Of a stretch of DNA of 64,000 bases, positions 37,825-46,340 are shown piece by piece. The position numbers and the translations under genes are program-made. Positions within the stretch are counted from its first letter, which is position 1. Each line of letters starts with the position of its first letter. Under the pieces are notes generated by a model, which saw only the letters and a list, made by a program, of their open reading frames with translations, did not search any database and was not told the origin of the DNA. Origin of the DNA: Lysobacter auxotrophicus (GTDB taxonomy: Bacteria > Pseudomonadota > Gammaproteobacteria > Xanthomonadales > Xanthomonadaceae); the NCBI RefSeq assembly GCF_027924565.1, contig NZ_AP027041.1:62001-126000 (forward strand). The letters run 5' to 3'.

Positions 37825-38046
37825 ATGTACGGCGAACAACGATTGGCAATCGAGAATTTGAGATTCCTCGCCAAGACGGGCGGCGACGCGGAGTTCTACG
37901 ATGAACTTCGTACCCGGCTAGTAGCGCTTGCCGAAAGCTGGGAACAGATGCAGCTCACTGACGACGAGCGTGAGCAGCTCACAGCTCACAGACGCAGGTT
38001 GATCTTCGAGCTCGACATCCTGCGAGCGCGCATTCCGCGCGAGTGA
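37825..38046 (+). CDS. Small helical protein
   Basis: 73 residues, acidic and helical (R-L-V-A-L-A-E-S-W-E-Q-M-Q-L-T-D-D-E-R-E). Unrecognised. A G-rich run precedes the ATG. Confidence 0.55.
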   Translation: MYGEQRLAIENLRFLAKTGGDAEFYDELRTRLVALAESWEQMQLTDDEREQLTAHRRRLIFELDILRARIPRE

Positions 38047-38132
38047 AGCAAGTAGGAACGGACCTCTAACAACGCTCCGACACGGTGAGCATCCGCAGGG
38101 TGTATGGTCTAGTCCCCACCGAGGATCAAGCC

Positions 38133-38372
38133 ATGGCTACCGTATCGGAGGGCGAGCGGGTATTCGCGGAGGAACTGGGCCGGTTAGCGCGAGCTCAACT
38201 CCCCGCATTGGACTGGGACGAAGTGGAGCCACACCTGATGTTGGGCTGGAAGACGAGTGCCCATGCGGACAAGCTGCGCTGGTCCGACGTTAGGATCTAT
38301 GCGCGCGAGAGCTGGAGCCGGACTGATCAAAGCCTACAATTTGATACGTCTCCGGGGAGATCGCGGGCCTAG
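38133..38372 (+). CDS. Small acidic hypothetical protein
   Basis: 79 residues from M-A-T-V-S-E-G-E; a longer start at 38085 is possible. Contains W-D-E-V-E-P-H-L. Unrecognised. Confidence 0.5.
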   Translation: MATVSEGERVFAEELGRLARAQLPALDWDEVEPHLMLGWKTSAHADKLRWSDVRIYARESWSRTDQSLQFDTSPGRSRA

Positions 38373-38422
38373 CAGGCGCGTGGTGTCCGGGTGGCACCGG
38401 CCGGCGCGCCTCGTAGATTCAT

Positions 38423-38782
38423 TTACGAGATTCGCCCGCTGATCATTTCCCGTAGTACTAAGACGAGCTCGGCGAACCGATAGGGTTTCGCCAGGTACCG
38501 TGTGCCTTCCGGCAACGACGGAAGTTGACTGCGGGCGTTTCCCGACACAATGAGGACAGGCGCCACCGGGTCAAGCCGAAGAACCTCTTGGGCAACCTCG
38601 ATGCCGCTAACGCCATTCGGCATGCTCACATCCGTAACCACGGCGTCGTATTGCTCTTCCTGAAGAGCTCGCATCGCCGCCACTCCATCCTCGGCAAAGC
38701 GCACACTGAAGCCGTGGATTCGAAGCCCCTGGCCCACAAGTAGCCGGGTGTCAGCTTCGTCCTCAACAAACAGAATTCGCAT
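38423..38782 (-). CDS. Single-domain response regulator (CheY-like)
   Basis: 119 residues beginning M-R-I-L-F-V-E-D-E. Phospho-Asp in V-V-T-D-V-S-M-P-N-G, Thr/Ser switch in V-L-I-V-S-G-N, Lys in L-A-K-P-Y-R. Fourth receiver-only protein of this island; no kinase adjoins it. Confidence 0.9.
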   Translation of the reverse strand: MRILFVEDEADTRLLVGQGLRIHGFSVRFAEDGVAAMRALQEEQYDAVVTDVSMPNGVSGIEVAQEVLRLDPVAPVLIVSGNARSQLPSLPEGTRYLAKPYRFAELVLVLREMISGRIS

Positions 38783-38989
38783 TCCCCTCCCTCAGGTGGC
38801 GATCTTGTGCCACCTGAAAATTGCACCCGTGAGATCGGTACGCTAGAGCCTCAACGGTCATGCACACGTGCAGCCGGGCTGAAGTGTAGGTATTGGTGAG
38901 CGTACGCGAGTGGGGCGACGCCATGTTTTGACCCTCGTTTAACGATCGTCGCGGACAATTTTCAGTTCCCAAGGCACGGGAGAAAGGTT

Positions 38990-39193
38990 ATGTCGGACGC
39001 CGACGAACATGATCTTGAAGCGTTTGATGCGATGGTGCCGGTGATCATTCGGGCGGTGCCGCAAGACGACGTCCTGGCGGCGGTCACGTGTTACGTCGGG
39101 CCAATGATTAGTCGAGCGGAAGATCCGGATGAGATTCGAACCGCCGTAGACGAAATACTGCACCGCCACGGGCTCGCAACGCCTGGCTTGTAG
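38990..39193 (+). CDS. Small acidic helical protein
   Basis: 67 residues, G-G-A-G-A-A-A-G-G ribosome site. Acidic N-terminus, helical body with D-P-D-E-I-R-T-A-V-D-E-I-L. Unrecognised. Confidence 0.55.
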   Translation: MSDADEHDLEAFDAMVPVIIRAVPQDDVLAAVTCYVGPMISRAEDPDEIRTAVDEILHRHGLATPGL

Positions 39194-39288
39194 AAGCCGG
39201 GCTGGACTTCACGCACAAATCGCGCGTTGCTCCCAGCGCCCGGCTCGCCCGAGCGCTAGCTTGACGTCAGCCAAACAGGGATTGGCCG

Positions 39289-39603
39289 ATGAGAGACCAA
39301 GAAGATCCGAGAGCTGGGGAAGCGTTTGCTTCCTTCCTGGACGCTACGGGCTATCACGCCCTTTCTTATGAGGAGAAGCAGCGTCTGTGGCAAGCCTTCG
39401 TCTGGGCGAGGGTACCAGATCATCCAGTCATGCGATTCGTACTGGATGGGCCGCCGGCAGGTCCAGGCAGGTCAGGGCGCTTCGTCGAAATGGAAGATGC
39501 GGTCGGACAGAGCATTACGTCCGGCCGATGGCACGAAGACGCCCGCGGGCGCTGGGTACTAGAAGTCGCCCCCTCCCGCGGAGGACGGCCACAGCCTGGC
39601 TAG
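39289..39603 (+). CDS. Hypothetical protein
   Basis: 104 residues, helical N-terminal half (Y-E-E-K-Q-R-L-W-Q-A-F-V-W-A-R-V) and loop-rich C-terminus. Its end meets the DUF3606 remnant on the other strand. Unrecognised. Confidence 0.5.
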   Translation: MRDQEDPRAGEAFASFLDATGYHALSYEEKQRLWQAFVWARVPDHPVMRFVLDGPPAGPGRSGRFVEMEDAVGQSITSGRWHEDARGRWVLEVAPSRGGRPQPG

Positions 39604-39691
39604 GAATTCCCGAACCTCATCGGCAGATATGCCTACTTCTTGAACAGCCTCGCGGAGGCGCTCCTCGCTGGCGCCCAGTTCCTTGATCCAG
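39604..39691 (-). pseudogene. DUF3606 C-terminal half, divergent tandem copy
   Basis: Immediately after the stop of the DUF3606 gene, another frame reads D-W-I-K-E-L-G-A-S-E-E-R-L-R-E-A-V-Q-E-V then G-I-S-A-D-E-V-R-E-F-L. This aligns with the second half of the upstream protein (W-T-K-A-L-D-A-T-E-A-E-L-R-A-A-V-E-A-V-G). No start codon of its own. Confidence 0.65.
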
Positions 39692-39874
39692 TCACCCGCG
39701 CCGCTGGAAGTACTCGCGGACCTTGTCGGCCGTAGGACCCACTGCCTCCACAGCGGCGCGAAGCTCCGCCTCGGTGGCGTCCAGGGCCTTGGTCCAGTAA
39801 CGAACCTCGTGCTCTTCGTTTAAGTTGATGCGGGAGCGGTCGGGCTCTCCGCGGTTCCTGGGATCGTCTGTCAT
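39692..39874 (-). CDS. DUF3606 small protein
   Basis: 60 residues with the full DUF3606 pattern: D-D-P-R-N-R-G-E-P-D-R-S-R-I-N-L-N-E-E-H-E, then Y-W-T-K-A-L and V-R-E-Y-F. Ribosome site A-G-G-T-G-A. Function unknown; such genes are common as stand-alone stress-associated or accessory genes. Confidence 0.88.
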   Translation of the reverse strand: MTDDPRNRGEPDRSRINLNEEHEVRYWTKALDATEAELRAAVEAVGPTADKVREYFQRRG

Positions 39875-39978
39875 CGGGCTTCACCTAGCTGGGGAGCCTC
39901 ACCTTACGCCACCACCCTGTGATGGTCCTGGCTTGAAACGAGCCGCCAGCGGCGGCGTCTGTGCGGCGCCAACCAGGC

Positions 39979-41348
39979 CGAATGTCCGTATATGGACTCC
40001 CCCTCTGCTGCAAGCATCCTGCATCCGGCGCCCGAGTCGACTGCGCACGTATATCCGGCCTCGGACTGCTGCATCGCTTCGATGCTGGGCCTTGATGGGC
40101 TATTCGCGCGCCGGCTCCCAATCGCTATCACGTGCTTACGCACCAGGACATTCAGGGGTTTGCCGGCGCCGGTCCGACCGGTTTGCCATCTGCAGGTTGT
40201 TCGCAGTCGTTGGGGCTCCCAGGTATCAGGCGGCTGCCAGGTCCGGTTGATAGTCGGTGCCGTTGCGCAGCATGGCCCAGGCCATGCGTGCAGTCTTGTT
40301 GGCCAGGGCTACACAGGCCACATTCGGATGCGAGCGCTCAGCCAGTCGGCAGATCCATCGGCTAAGTCGGTCTTCTTTGCCCTTGGCCGTTCGCAGCATG
40401 GCCCGCGCGCCATGGACCAACAACGAGCGCAGGTAGGCATCACCGCGTTTGCTGATGCCCAGCAGGCGCTCCTTCCCGCCCGAACTATGCTGGCGGGGTG
40501 TCAGGCCCAGCGACGCGGAAAGCTGCCTGCCATTGGCAAACTGCCGGGCATCACCCACTGCGGCCAGCAAGGCCGTTGCGATCATCGGACCGACGCCGCG
40601 CAACTGTTGCAGCCGCACTGCATCCGGATCGCTTTGGGCGATGGCCCCGATGTCCGCATCCAGTTCGGCGACCCGGTCATCCAGAGCACGAATATCTCGC
40701 CACAGCCCGTCGAGCAGATGTCGGAAGCGATCGCTAAGCCCGTTATCGGCATCCTCCAGCCAGCGCGGAATCGCCCGGCGCAGCGACAACAGTTCCTTCG
40801 GCGCCACCAACCCGTACTCGGCCACCAGGCCGCGGATCTGGTTCGCCTTCGCCGTGCGCTGTTCGACCAGCCCTGCGCGGATGCGATGTGCAGACTGGAT
40901 ATCCTGTTGCTCCACCGACTTCACCGATACGAAGCGCATGCAAGGTCGGCTCATCGCCTCACAGATCGCTTCGGCGTCGTTGGCGTCGTTCTTGTTGCTT
41001 TTCACATAAGGCTTCACGAACTGCGGAGCGATCAGCTTCACGCGGAAACCGCGTGCCTGCAGTTGCCGCGCCCAGTGATGAGCGCCGCCGCAACTCTCCA
41101 TGCCGATCTCGCAGCCAGGCGGTGCTGTTTCCGCCACGGCCCGCAACCAGCGCTCACGCGGCAGCCGCTTGCACCAGGCGGGGCGTTCGCGGCGATCCAC
41201 GCCATGCACCTGGAATACGTTTTTCGCCAAGTCGACGCCGATGCGAATAAGCTCGTTCATGGTGGACTCCTCCAAGCCGCGACTGTGCTCGCAAACTCAG
41301 TCTGGCACTCGATGAGTGCGCTGGTGAGGAGGAGTCCATCCCATTGCT
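39979..41348 (-). mobile_element. Intact IS110-family insertion sequence
   Basis: Comprises the transposase gene and a ~245-base conserved non-coding tail at its 3' side. The outer motifs are gagtccatatacggacatt at the left and ggaggagtccatcccattg at the right. IS110 elements lack classical terminal inverted repeats, and the non-coding part of many members encodes a guide (bridge) RNA. The tail here is therefore of functional interest. Confidence 0.8.
40226..41275 (-). CDS. IS110-family transposase (DEDD recombinase)
   Basis: 349 residues. N-terminal RuvC-like DEDD domain starting I-R-I-G-V-D-L-A-K-N-V-F-Q-V-H-G, middle coiled region, and C-terminal IS116/IS110/IS902 domain with L-R-G-V-G-P-M-I-A-T-A-L-L-A, the catalytic Ser segment L-S-A-S-L-G-L-T-P-R-Q-H-S-S-G and G-D-A-Y-L-R-S-L-L-V-H-G-A. 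Full length and apparently functional. Confidence 0.95.
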   Translation of the reverse strand: MEESTMNELIRIGVDLAKNVFQVHGVDRRERPAWCKRLPRERWLRAVAETAPPGCEIGMESCGGAHHWARQLQARGFRVKLIAPQFVKPYVKSNKNDANDAEAICEAMSRPCMRFVSVKSVEQQDIQSAHRIRAGLVEQRTAKANQIRGLVAEYGLVAPKELLSLRRAIPRWLEDADNGLSDRFRHLLDGLWRDIRALDDRVAELDADIGAIAQSDPDAVRLQQLRGVGPMIATALLAAVGDARQFANGRQLSASLGLTPRQHSSGGKERLLGISKRGDAYLRSLLVHGARAMLRTAKGKEDRLSRWICRLAERSHPNVACVALANKTARMAWAMLRNGTDYQPDLAAA

Positions 41349-41431
41349 ATCGGCCAAATGCGGACGCAGTCTCACGCTGCGAGACGGGGAGCCCCTAGCG
41401 TCGCGCGTCCTTTATCACCGAGGGCGCTGCT

Positions 41432-41992
41432 TTGAAGACTCAGTACTACACGTCGTCTAGCCTCGATGGCTTTCTTGCAACCGAAGACGATTCACTGGAA
41501 TGGTTGTTTCCGCTGGGCGACATCAACGAGACCAGCTATCCGTCCTTCATCGAGGGCGTCGGCGCGATCGCAATGGGATCGTCGACCTACGAGTGGATCC
41601 TGCGCAATGCAGGTACCGTCTCCGAACAGACTGGAACAGCGTGGCCATACACCCAACCCACTTGGGTCTTCACCAGCCGCGAGTTGCCGAAGATTGAAGG
41701 TGCCAACGTAACGTTCGCCAACGGCGACGTACGCGCGGCTCACTCTCAAATGCTCGCGGCTGCCAGCGGTAGGAATGTGTGGGTCATGGGCGGCGGCGGC
41801 CTCGCAGCGCAGTTTTACGACGCCGGTTTGCTGGACGAGATCACCGTACAGATCGGCTCCGCGACGCTCGGATCCGGAAAACCGTTGTTCCCGCGACGGC
41901 TTCTCAGCCCCGGGCTTGCCCTGATCTCCGCAACACGCGTTGGCACCGGGTTTGCAGAGCTGACCTACAGTGTCCTGAAGGATCGCCACTAA
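41432..41992 (+). CDS. RibD-C / dihydrofolate reductase-like protein, copy 1
   Basis: 186 residues from a TTG, as in copy 2. Features: S-L-D-G-F-L-A near the N-terminus, G-A-I-A-M-G-S-S-T-Y, V-M-G-G-G-G-L-A-A-Q-F and L-L-D-E-I. Such proteins are NADPH-binding reductases of unknown substrate. Copy 2 at 47187 differs at only 14 of 186 residues. The first A-type hairpin follows 18 bases after its stop. Confidence 0.88.
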   Translation: MKTQYYTSSSLDGFLATEDDSLEWLFPLGDINETSYPSFIEGVGAIAMGSSTYEWILRNAGTVSEQTGTAWPYTQPTWVFTSRELPKIEGANVTFANGDVRAAHSQMLAAASGRNVWVMGGGGLAAQFYDAGLLDEITVQIGSATLGSGKPLFPRRLLSPGLALISATRVGTGFAELTYSVLKDRH

Positions 41993-42010
41993 CCTGATTG
42001 GCGACCCCTG

Positions 42011-42043
42011 ATGTCCGCTTTGGGTCGAAAGCGGACATTAGCA
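42011..42043 (+). repeat. Array repeat 1, type A
   Basis: Hairpin atgtccgctt-tgggtcg-aagcggacat followed by tagcag. First member of the array running to 56.96 kb. Confidence 0.9.
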
Positions 42044-42126
42044 GCCCGCGAGTGAGATGCACCGAAGAAGGTTCGGCCGACCAGCGGCTGCGTGCCACGG
42101 CTGGAGCTGCCAGCTGGCCGGCCGAA

Positions 42127-42267
42127 TTAGTCGAGCCAAGTGCGGAGCAGGAAGGCACTCAACCCATCCCCAACGGCCCCCGCCGCGAAGGTGACGAGCG
42201 CTGCCACCGCGAAGCCGCTGATGGCGTACACGAAGGTGGGAACCATCTGGCTAAGAAGAATTTGCAT
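42127..42267 (-). CDS. 46-residue small membrane protein
   Basis: Reads M-Q-I-L-L-S-Q-M-V-P-T-F-V-Y-A-I-S, then an Ala/Gly-rich helix and L-L-R-T-W-L-D. One transmembrane helix. It lies alone between repeat 1 (A) and repeat 2 (B). Unrecognised; small enough to be missed by standard gene callers. Confidence 0.5.
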   Translation of the reverse strand: MQILLSQMVPTFVYAISGFAVAALVTFAAGAVGDGLSAFLLRTWLD

Positions 42268-42416
42268 GGGCCGGCCCCTGTTCCGGAATGTCGACTTTGC
42301 CGGATCGGGTGCGATTGCGCCAGCGTGGGCATCAGCCGCGCTGAAAGTGCTCGTCGTTGGCCGTATCGGGCACCGGGCCCGCCATGTCCGCGGCGCCCCT
42401 TGGGGGCACGCTCGGC

Positions 42417-42452
42417 CCGATGTCCGCTACCGGCCAGGAGCGGACATACGCG
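42417..42452 (+). repeat. Array repeat 2, type B
   Basis: Hairpin tgtccgct-accggccag-gagcggaca; the cggcc loop marks type B. Confidence 0.85.
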
Positions 42453-42476
42453 ACGGCGCCGGCGTACCCCCGAGCC

Positions 42477-43298
42477 CTACCCCTGTTCTGGCAGATTTCC
42501 ACTTTGCATCAGCACGGCTCGCGACTTGCGGATGAAGTTGCTATCGAACGCCTGTGGGAAGTCTTGAAGAAAGCGCTGGTAGATTTCCACCGCGTCCGCA
42601 TCGCGACCCATGTTCACATAGGTCACCACGCTGGTGTACACGGTGCGGTCCTCCATCATGCGGCCGCCAGTCACTCTCTGCAGGAGATCCAAGGTGCTCG
42701 CCGCATTCGCGAAGTCATCGTTCGCTGCGTATGCAAATGCCAGAAATGGAAGGCCTTGGAATTCGTGGAGCTGTGAGTCGGCATACTGGAGGTCCGTCAG
42801 CGCGGCCTTGCCTCTGCCGTTGATGCAGTCCTCGGCGCCGCCGATCAGTCGCGTATAGGGGCTGTCTGGAAATCTGGCTCGTGCGTCAGCGGCCACCTTG
42901 CCGCGCTCTTCGTGACGACTAAAGGTCCTGTAGAGGACCCAGTAGAGCGTATTGAGCCGTCGCGGTTCTGACTCTGCGTCGTTGCTGGCGATCTCCCGCA
43001 GCAACGAAACGGCAGAATCCGGATCTCCGGAGTTCGCCGAGTACAGGGCTAGCTGCATGTTGCGCTCGAACGTTGCCTTGCAATCCCTTCGCAGCGCCTC
43101 CGCCTTGTCCGCCAAGTCCGGCCGAAGGCGTCCGGTAACTAAGCCCCGATTCCCTTCGCTCACGTCTGATATGAGTGACTGGCAGTTAACGACGCGGCGC
43201 TCGGCCGAGCACGACGGCACGACAGCCAGTACAACGGCGGCGACAACGCACTTGACCGGAAACCTCAGGCCGCAATGCAATCGAGAGTTCATGTCCAC
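42477..43298 (-). CDS. TPR-like lipoprotein
   Basis: 273 residues. Signal peptide ending in V-P-S-C (lipobox-like). The body is a series of helix pairs with TPR-like spacing (A-V-S-L-L-R-E-I-A-S-N-D-A; A-V-E-I-Y-Q-R-F-L). Probably an envelope scaffold or protein-interaction lipoprotein. Unrecognised beyond that. Confidence 0.65.
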   Translation of the reverse strand: MDMNSRLHCGLRFPVKCVVAAVVLAVVPSCSAERRVVNCQSLISDVSEGNRGLVTGRLRPDLADKAEALRRDCKATFERNMQLALYSANSGDPDSAVSLLREIASNDAESEPRRLNTLYWVLYRTFSRHEERGKVAADARARFPDSPYTRLIGGAEDCINGRGKAALTDLQYADSQLHEFQGLPFLAFAYAANDDFANAASTLDLLQRVTGGRMMEDRTVYTSVVTYVNMGRDADAVEIYQRFLQDFPQAFDSNFIRKSRAVLMQSGNLPEQG

Positions 43299-43433
43299 GT
43301 CCTTTCGTCTAGCAACATAGCCACCTTGGCAATCTCGTGATCATCCGTACCAGATCGGGCATCCAGTCACGCCAGACCGAAGGCCTGATCCGCATGAGTG
43401 CCGTCCCCATGACCCAATTTGGCAAGCGAGCCA

Positions 43434-43467
43434 AGTGTCCGCTGCGGGTCGGAAGCGGACATTAGCA
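43434..43467 (+). repeat. Array repeat 3, type A
   Basis: Hairpin gtgtccgct-gcgggtcgga-agcggacat, then tagcacc. Confidence 0.85.
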
Positions 43468-43667
43468 CCGCTGGCCCGCACGCTTCGAGCCCGATCTCCA
43501 TTGGCGGTCCGAAGCAACCGATGGCTCGCCCCCCCCGCCCCAACAGCGGCCGCGCGCGGAGGCCCCTCGGTCGGACCGGCCACCACACGCCCACTTCACA
43601 GTCCCGCCACGCTGACATCGCGCGCGCGTCCCACGCTTCTGGTCATGTGCCCCGAGAGATCGCCACA

Positions 43668-44468
43668 ATGTCATTCGCAACGCCGCGACCTATGCCCACG
43701 CTTCTGCTCTGCATCGCTGCGCTCGCGGTGGGCTGCGGAGGCCCTCCCGAGGATCGGTCACCGGATCTGCAACTGCTTGCGACCGACGTCCATGTTGCCG
43801 TTGCGCGGCATACGCTTGTCCTGCCGTTTGTCGCTTTAGATCATGCGGCCGGAGGGATGTCCTTCTCGCTCAATCGGAAAGCCGATGCGAGGCACGCGGC
43901 CCAGCGAAGCACTGCTCTACTTCAAGAGACTCGCGACCATGGGCGCCCGCTCGCGCTCGACCTGGTCTCGGTCACGGTGCACAGCTACGGCGCGAGCGAC
44001 TTCGATAGCCACCGAGGTCGGCTGTGCCCCCGGTTGTCACGCAAGTGGGCACGGTCCGTGTGCGACGACTCGCTCGGCGTCATTCGACGCGCACTGCCTC
44101 CCGGTCGCTTCAAGCTGATCGATCTGGCCCGGCTGCGGCTCGATGATCCTCGCGGGCCCGGGAACTGCCTCCGCGATCGCAAGCACACCGCGTTGCCCTC
44201 CGTTCCCGGGCGCGGCGTCATCGTCTGTCCCGCGCTGGTCTTTGGCGGCGACGAAGACGAGTTTCATACGGCGGTCGTGCGGATCGATGGCGATCTGGGT
44301 GCGATGTGGACGGTGTGGCGAAATGGGCAGAACGGCGAATCGGCCGAAGCGATGGCTGCGCGGGAGGGCAACGCCATCGCGCTGTTTGTCGAGACCGCAC
44401 TGGGCGAACGCGAGGACTATCCGAAGCTTGAGCGGGGCATGTGCCCTTTGATGCGACCCGGCATTTGA
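43668..44468 (+). CDS. Hypothetical lipoprotein
   Basis: 266 residues (242 from an internal ATG at 43692-43694 region). Signal peptide with lipobox A-V-G-C-G-G. Several Cys in the mature part (C-P-R-L-S; V-C-D-D; N-C-L-R-D; V-C-P-A) suggest periplasmic disulfides. Unrecognised. Confidence 0.65.
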   Translation: MSFATPRPMPTLLLCIAALAVGCGGPPEDRSPDLQLLATDVHVAVARHTLVLPFVALDHAAGGMSFSLNRKADARHAAQRSTALLQETRDHGRPLALDLVSVTVHSYGASDFDSHRGRLCPRLSRKWARSVCDDSLGVIRRALPPGRFKLIDLARLRLDDPRGPGNCLRDRKHTALPSVPGRGVIVCPALVFGGDEDEFHTAVVRIDGDLGAMWTVWRNGQNGESAEAMAAREGNAIALFVETALGEREDYPKLERGMCPLMRPGI

Positions 44469-44575
44469 CGCCCCATCTGAGTTGCACCTACCGGTTCGGG
44501 CGCCGATAGCCAAACCGGAGCGTTTGGACGGCGTCGTCCAGAACATTGGACAGAGGTGCCGCAGGGCCAATTCAC

Positions 44576-44610
44576 GAGTGTCCGCTATCGGCCAGGAGCG
44601 GACATTCGGG
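44576..44610 (+). repeat. Array repeat 4, type B
   Basis: Hairpin gtgtccgct-atcggccagg-agcggacat, then tcggg. Confidence 0.88.
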
Positions 44611-44617
44611 TGCTGCG

Positions 44618-44929
44618 TCAAAGACCCGGAATAATCCGTTCGAACTCGCCGGAGCAGTTGTATACGACGTAGTGACCTGCTCCCACCACATAGGCAAGTC
44701 GCCCCTTGACCGGGATCACCCAGACTGTCCATCCGTCCTCCCCGAGATGGGCGCTGGTATCGCAGTCCGCTCCGACGCTGCAAAGGTCAGAAGACCTCTT
44801 CAGCGCATCAGCAACAACCTCCCGCTGCCGTGCGTCGGACTGAACATCGCAACGCGTCGCCGCCTTGACGAGATAGGGCGTCATCAACGCAATCAGAAGG
44901 GCCACAGTTCGTGCTACGTGTCGCTCCAT
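44618..44929 (-). CDS. Small secreted protein
   Basis: 103 residues. Signal peptide (A-R-T-V-A-L-L-I-A-L-M-T-P) with cleavage after V-K-A-A. Four Cys in the mature part suggest two disulfides. Sits exactly between repeats 4 and 5. Unrecognised. Confidence 0.65.
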   Translation of the reverse strand: MERHVARTVALLIALMTPYLVKAATRCDVQSDARQREVVADALKRSSDLCSVGADCDTSAHLGEDGWTVWVIPVKGRLAYVVGAGHYVVYNCSGEFERIIPGL

Positions 44930-44939
44930 GACTGTGGAG

Positions 44940-44972
44940 ATGTCCGCTTTGGGTCGAAAGCGGACATTAGCA
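44940..44972 (+). repeat. Array repeat 5, type A
   Basis: Hairpin atgtccgctt-tgggtcg-aagcggacat, then tagcatc; identical core to repeat 1. Confidence 0.9.
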
Positions 44973-45013
44973 TCGACCGCTTCCCGACTAGGTAGGTCGC
45001 GGAACGTCTCGCT

Positions 45014-45904
45014 TCACAGCGCTGGCAGGATCAGCGATCGATGCAGCTGCGCGCCGGCCCATGCGCCGTCGCCGACGGCAAGCGATACCGAGTGCGGGGA
45101 TCGCGCCGCATCGCCGCACGCGTATACGCCACGGACGCTGGTTTCCTTCGAGTCGATCGTGCCGATCTGCGTTCCGAATGGCGTTTCAATCAGATCACAG
45201 CCGACAACTTGGGCAATCAGCGAGGACGGCGCGTTTCGCGGCGCAGTGAACAAGCCTGCAAACGGAAGTTGTCGGCCGTCCGCCAGCACGACATCGGCGT
45301 GACCTTCTATGCTCGCGATCGAGGTGGCCTCGACGCAAACGCCGCGGCCAGCCAAGTCCTTCGCGGCGGCCGCATCCAGTTCCAGCGCGCCATTGAGGAA
45401 GAAGGTCACCCTGCCCCATTCCGGCAGCATCTGCGCCTGGTGGATCGACATCGGTCCGGTGGCGATGACGCCGATCTGCCCGAGTTGCAGTTCGTATCCG
45501 TGGCAGTAAGGGCAATGGAACACGCTGCGTCCCCACCGGTCTTGTAACCCGGGGATGTTGGGAAGCGTGTCCGAGACGCCCGTGGCCAATAGGAGCCGTC
45601 GCGCGTAATGCTGGCTGCGATCGTCCAGCACTACTTCGAAAGCGTCCTTCTCGCCCGTCGCGCTCACCGCCTCGCCGTCGCGCCAGCTCAACGTCGCATA
45701 CGCCTCCAGCTGCTTCCTCGCCACGCGGGCGATGTCGGCCGGGTCGGCACCGTCCTGCGCAAGGAATCCGTGCGAATGCGCCGCCGCGCGGTTGCGCCGC
45801 CTGCCTGCATCGACGATCAGCACGCTTCGTCGGGCGCGTAACAACTGCAGCGCCGCCGCCATGCCCGAGTAACTCCCGCCGATGACGATGACGTCGTACT
45901 TCAT
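45014..45904 (-). CDS. Thioredoxin reductase-like FAD/NAD(P) oxidoreductase
   Basis: 296 residues. FAD motif V-I-G-G-S-Y-S-G-M near residue 6, an active-site-like C-P-Y-C at about 140 (F-H-C-P-Y-C-H-G-Y-E), and C-terminal G-V-Y-A-C-G-D-A-A. Shorter than typical TrxB (~320). Downstream of an Rrf2 gene on the same strand with a 10-base gap; the pair plus a divergent methyltransferase is a recurrent arrangement in proteobacteria (from memory). Confidence 0.88.
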   Translation of the reverse strand: MKYDVIVIGGSYSGMAAALQLLRARRSVLIVDAGRRRNRAAAHSHGFLAQDGADPADIARVARKQLEAYATLSWRDGEAVSATGEKDAFEVVLDDRSQHYARRLLLATGVSDTLPNIPGLQDRWGRSVFHCPYCHGYELQLGQIGVIATGPMSIHQAQMLPEWGRVTFFLNGALELDAAAAKDLAGRGVCVEATSIASIEGHADVVLADGRQLPFAGLFTAPRNAPSSLIAQVVGCDLIETPFGTQIGTIDSKETSVRGVYACGDAARSPHSVSLAVGDGAWAGAQLHRSLILPAL

Positions 45905-45914
45905 ACAGCGTTCC

Positions 45915-46340
45915 TCAGCACTTGCGCCTGCGCGCGAAGCCGGCGGCCAGGTCGGCAAGCGAGATGGACTCGAACTTCTGCAGCAGCAGTGATTCGGCCT
46001 GTTCGAAGGCATCGTCGAGCGCGGCGTTGACCGCCTGTTCGACGCGGCATTGGGGATGCTCGTTGCGATTGCCGATGGCGAACAGGGCAGGCTCGCCCAG
46101 CGCTTCGTGCAACTGGCGCAGGCTGACGGAAGACAGGTCGGCCACGATGCGCCAGCCGCCGGAATGCCCGCGCTCGGCGGCGACCAGGCCCGCCTCGCGC
46201 AGCAGGCCCATGGTGCGTCTGACGACAACCGGGTTCGTCCCGAGGCATTGCGCCAGGGCTTCGGAGGTCATCGGCGCGCCGTGTTCGTTCATGTGCAGCA
46301 ATGCGTGGAGAACGGCTGATAGCCGGCTGTCGCGTTTCAT
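45915..46340 (-). CDS. Rrf2-family transcriptional regulator
   Basis: 141 residues. N-terminal winged HTH (M-T-S-E-A-L-A-Q-C-L-G-T-N-P-V-V-V-R-R), wing G-H-S-G-G-W-R. The Cys pattern is not that of IscR, so an iron-sulfur cluster is uncertain. The start codon lies inside an inverted repeat, implying autoregulation. Confidence 0.9.
   Translation of the reverse strand: MKRDSRLSAVLHALLHMNEHGAPMTSEALAQCLGTNPVVVRRTMGLLREAGLVAAERGHSGGWRIVADLSSVSLRQLHEALGEPALFAIGNRNEHPQCRVEQAVNAALDDAFEQAESLLLQKFESISLADLAAGFARRRKC

Noticed and set aside
40226-41398. Plus-strand open frame opposite the IS110 transposase
   Set aside because: Antisense shadow of a clear transposase.
41998-42567. Open frames running through the A/B repeats that encode FGSKADIS-type peptides
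   Set aside because: The peptides come from the repeat itself and recur at each copy; no independent coding evidence.
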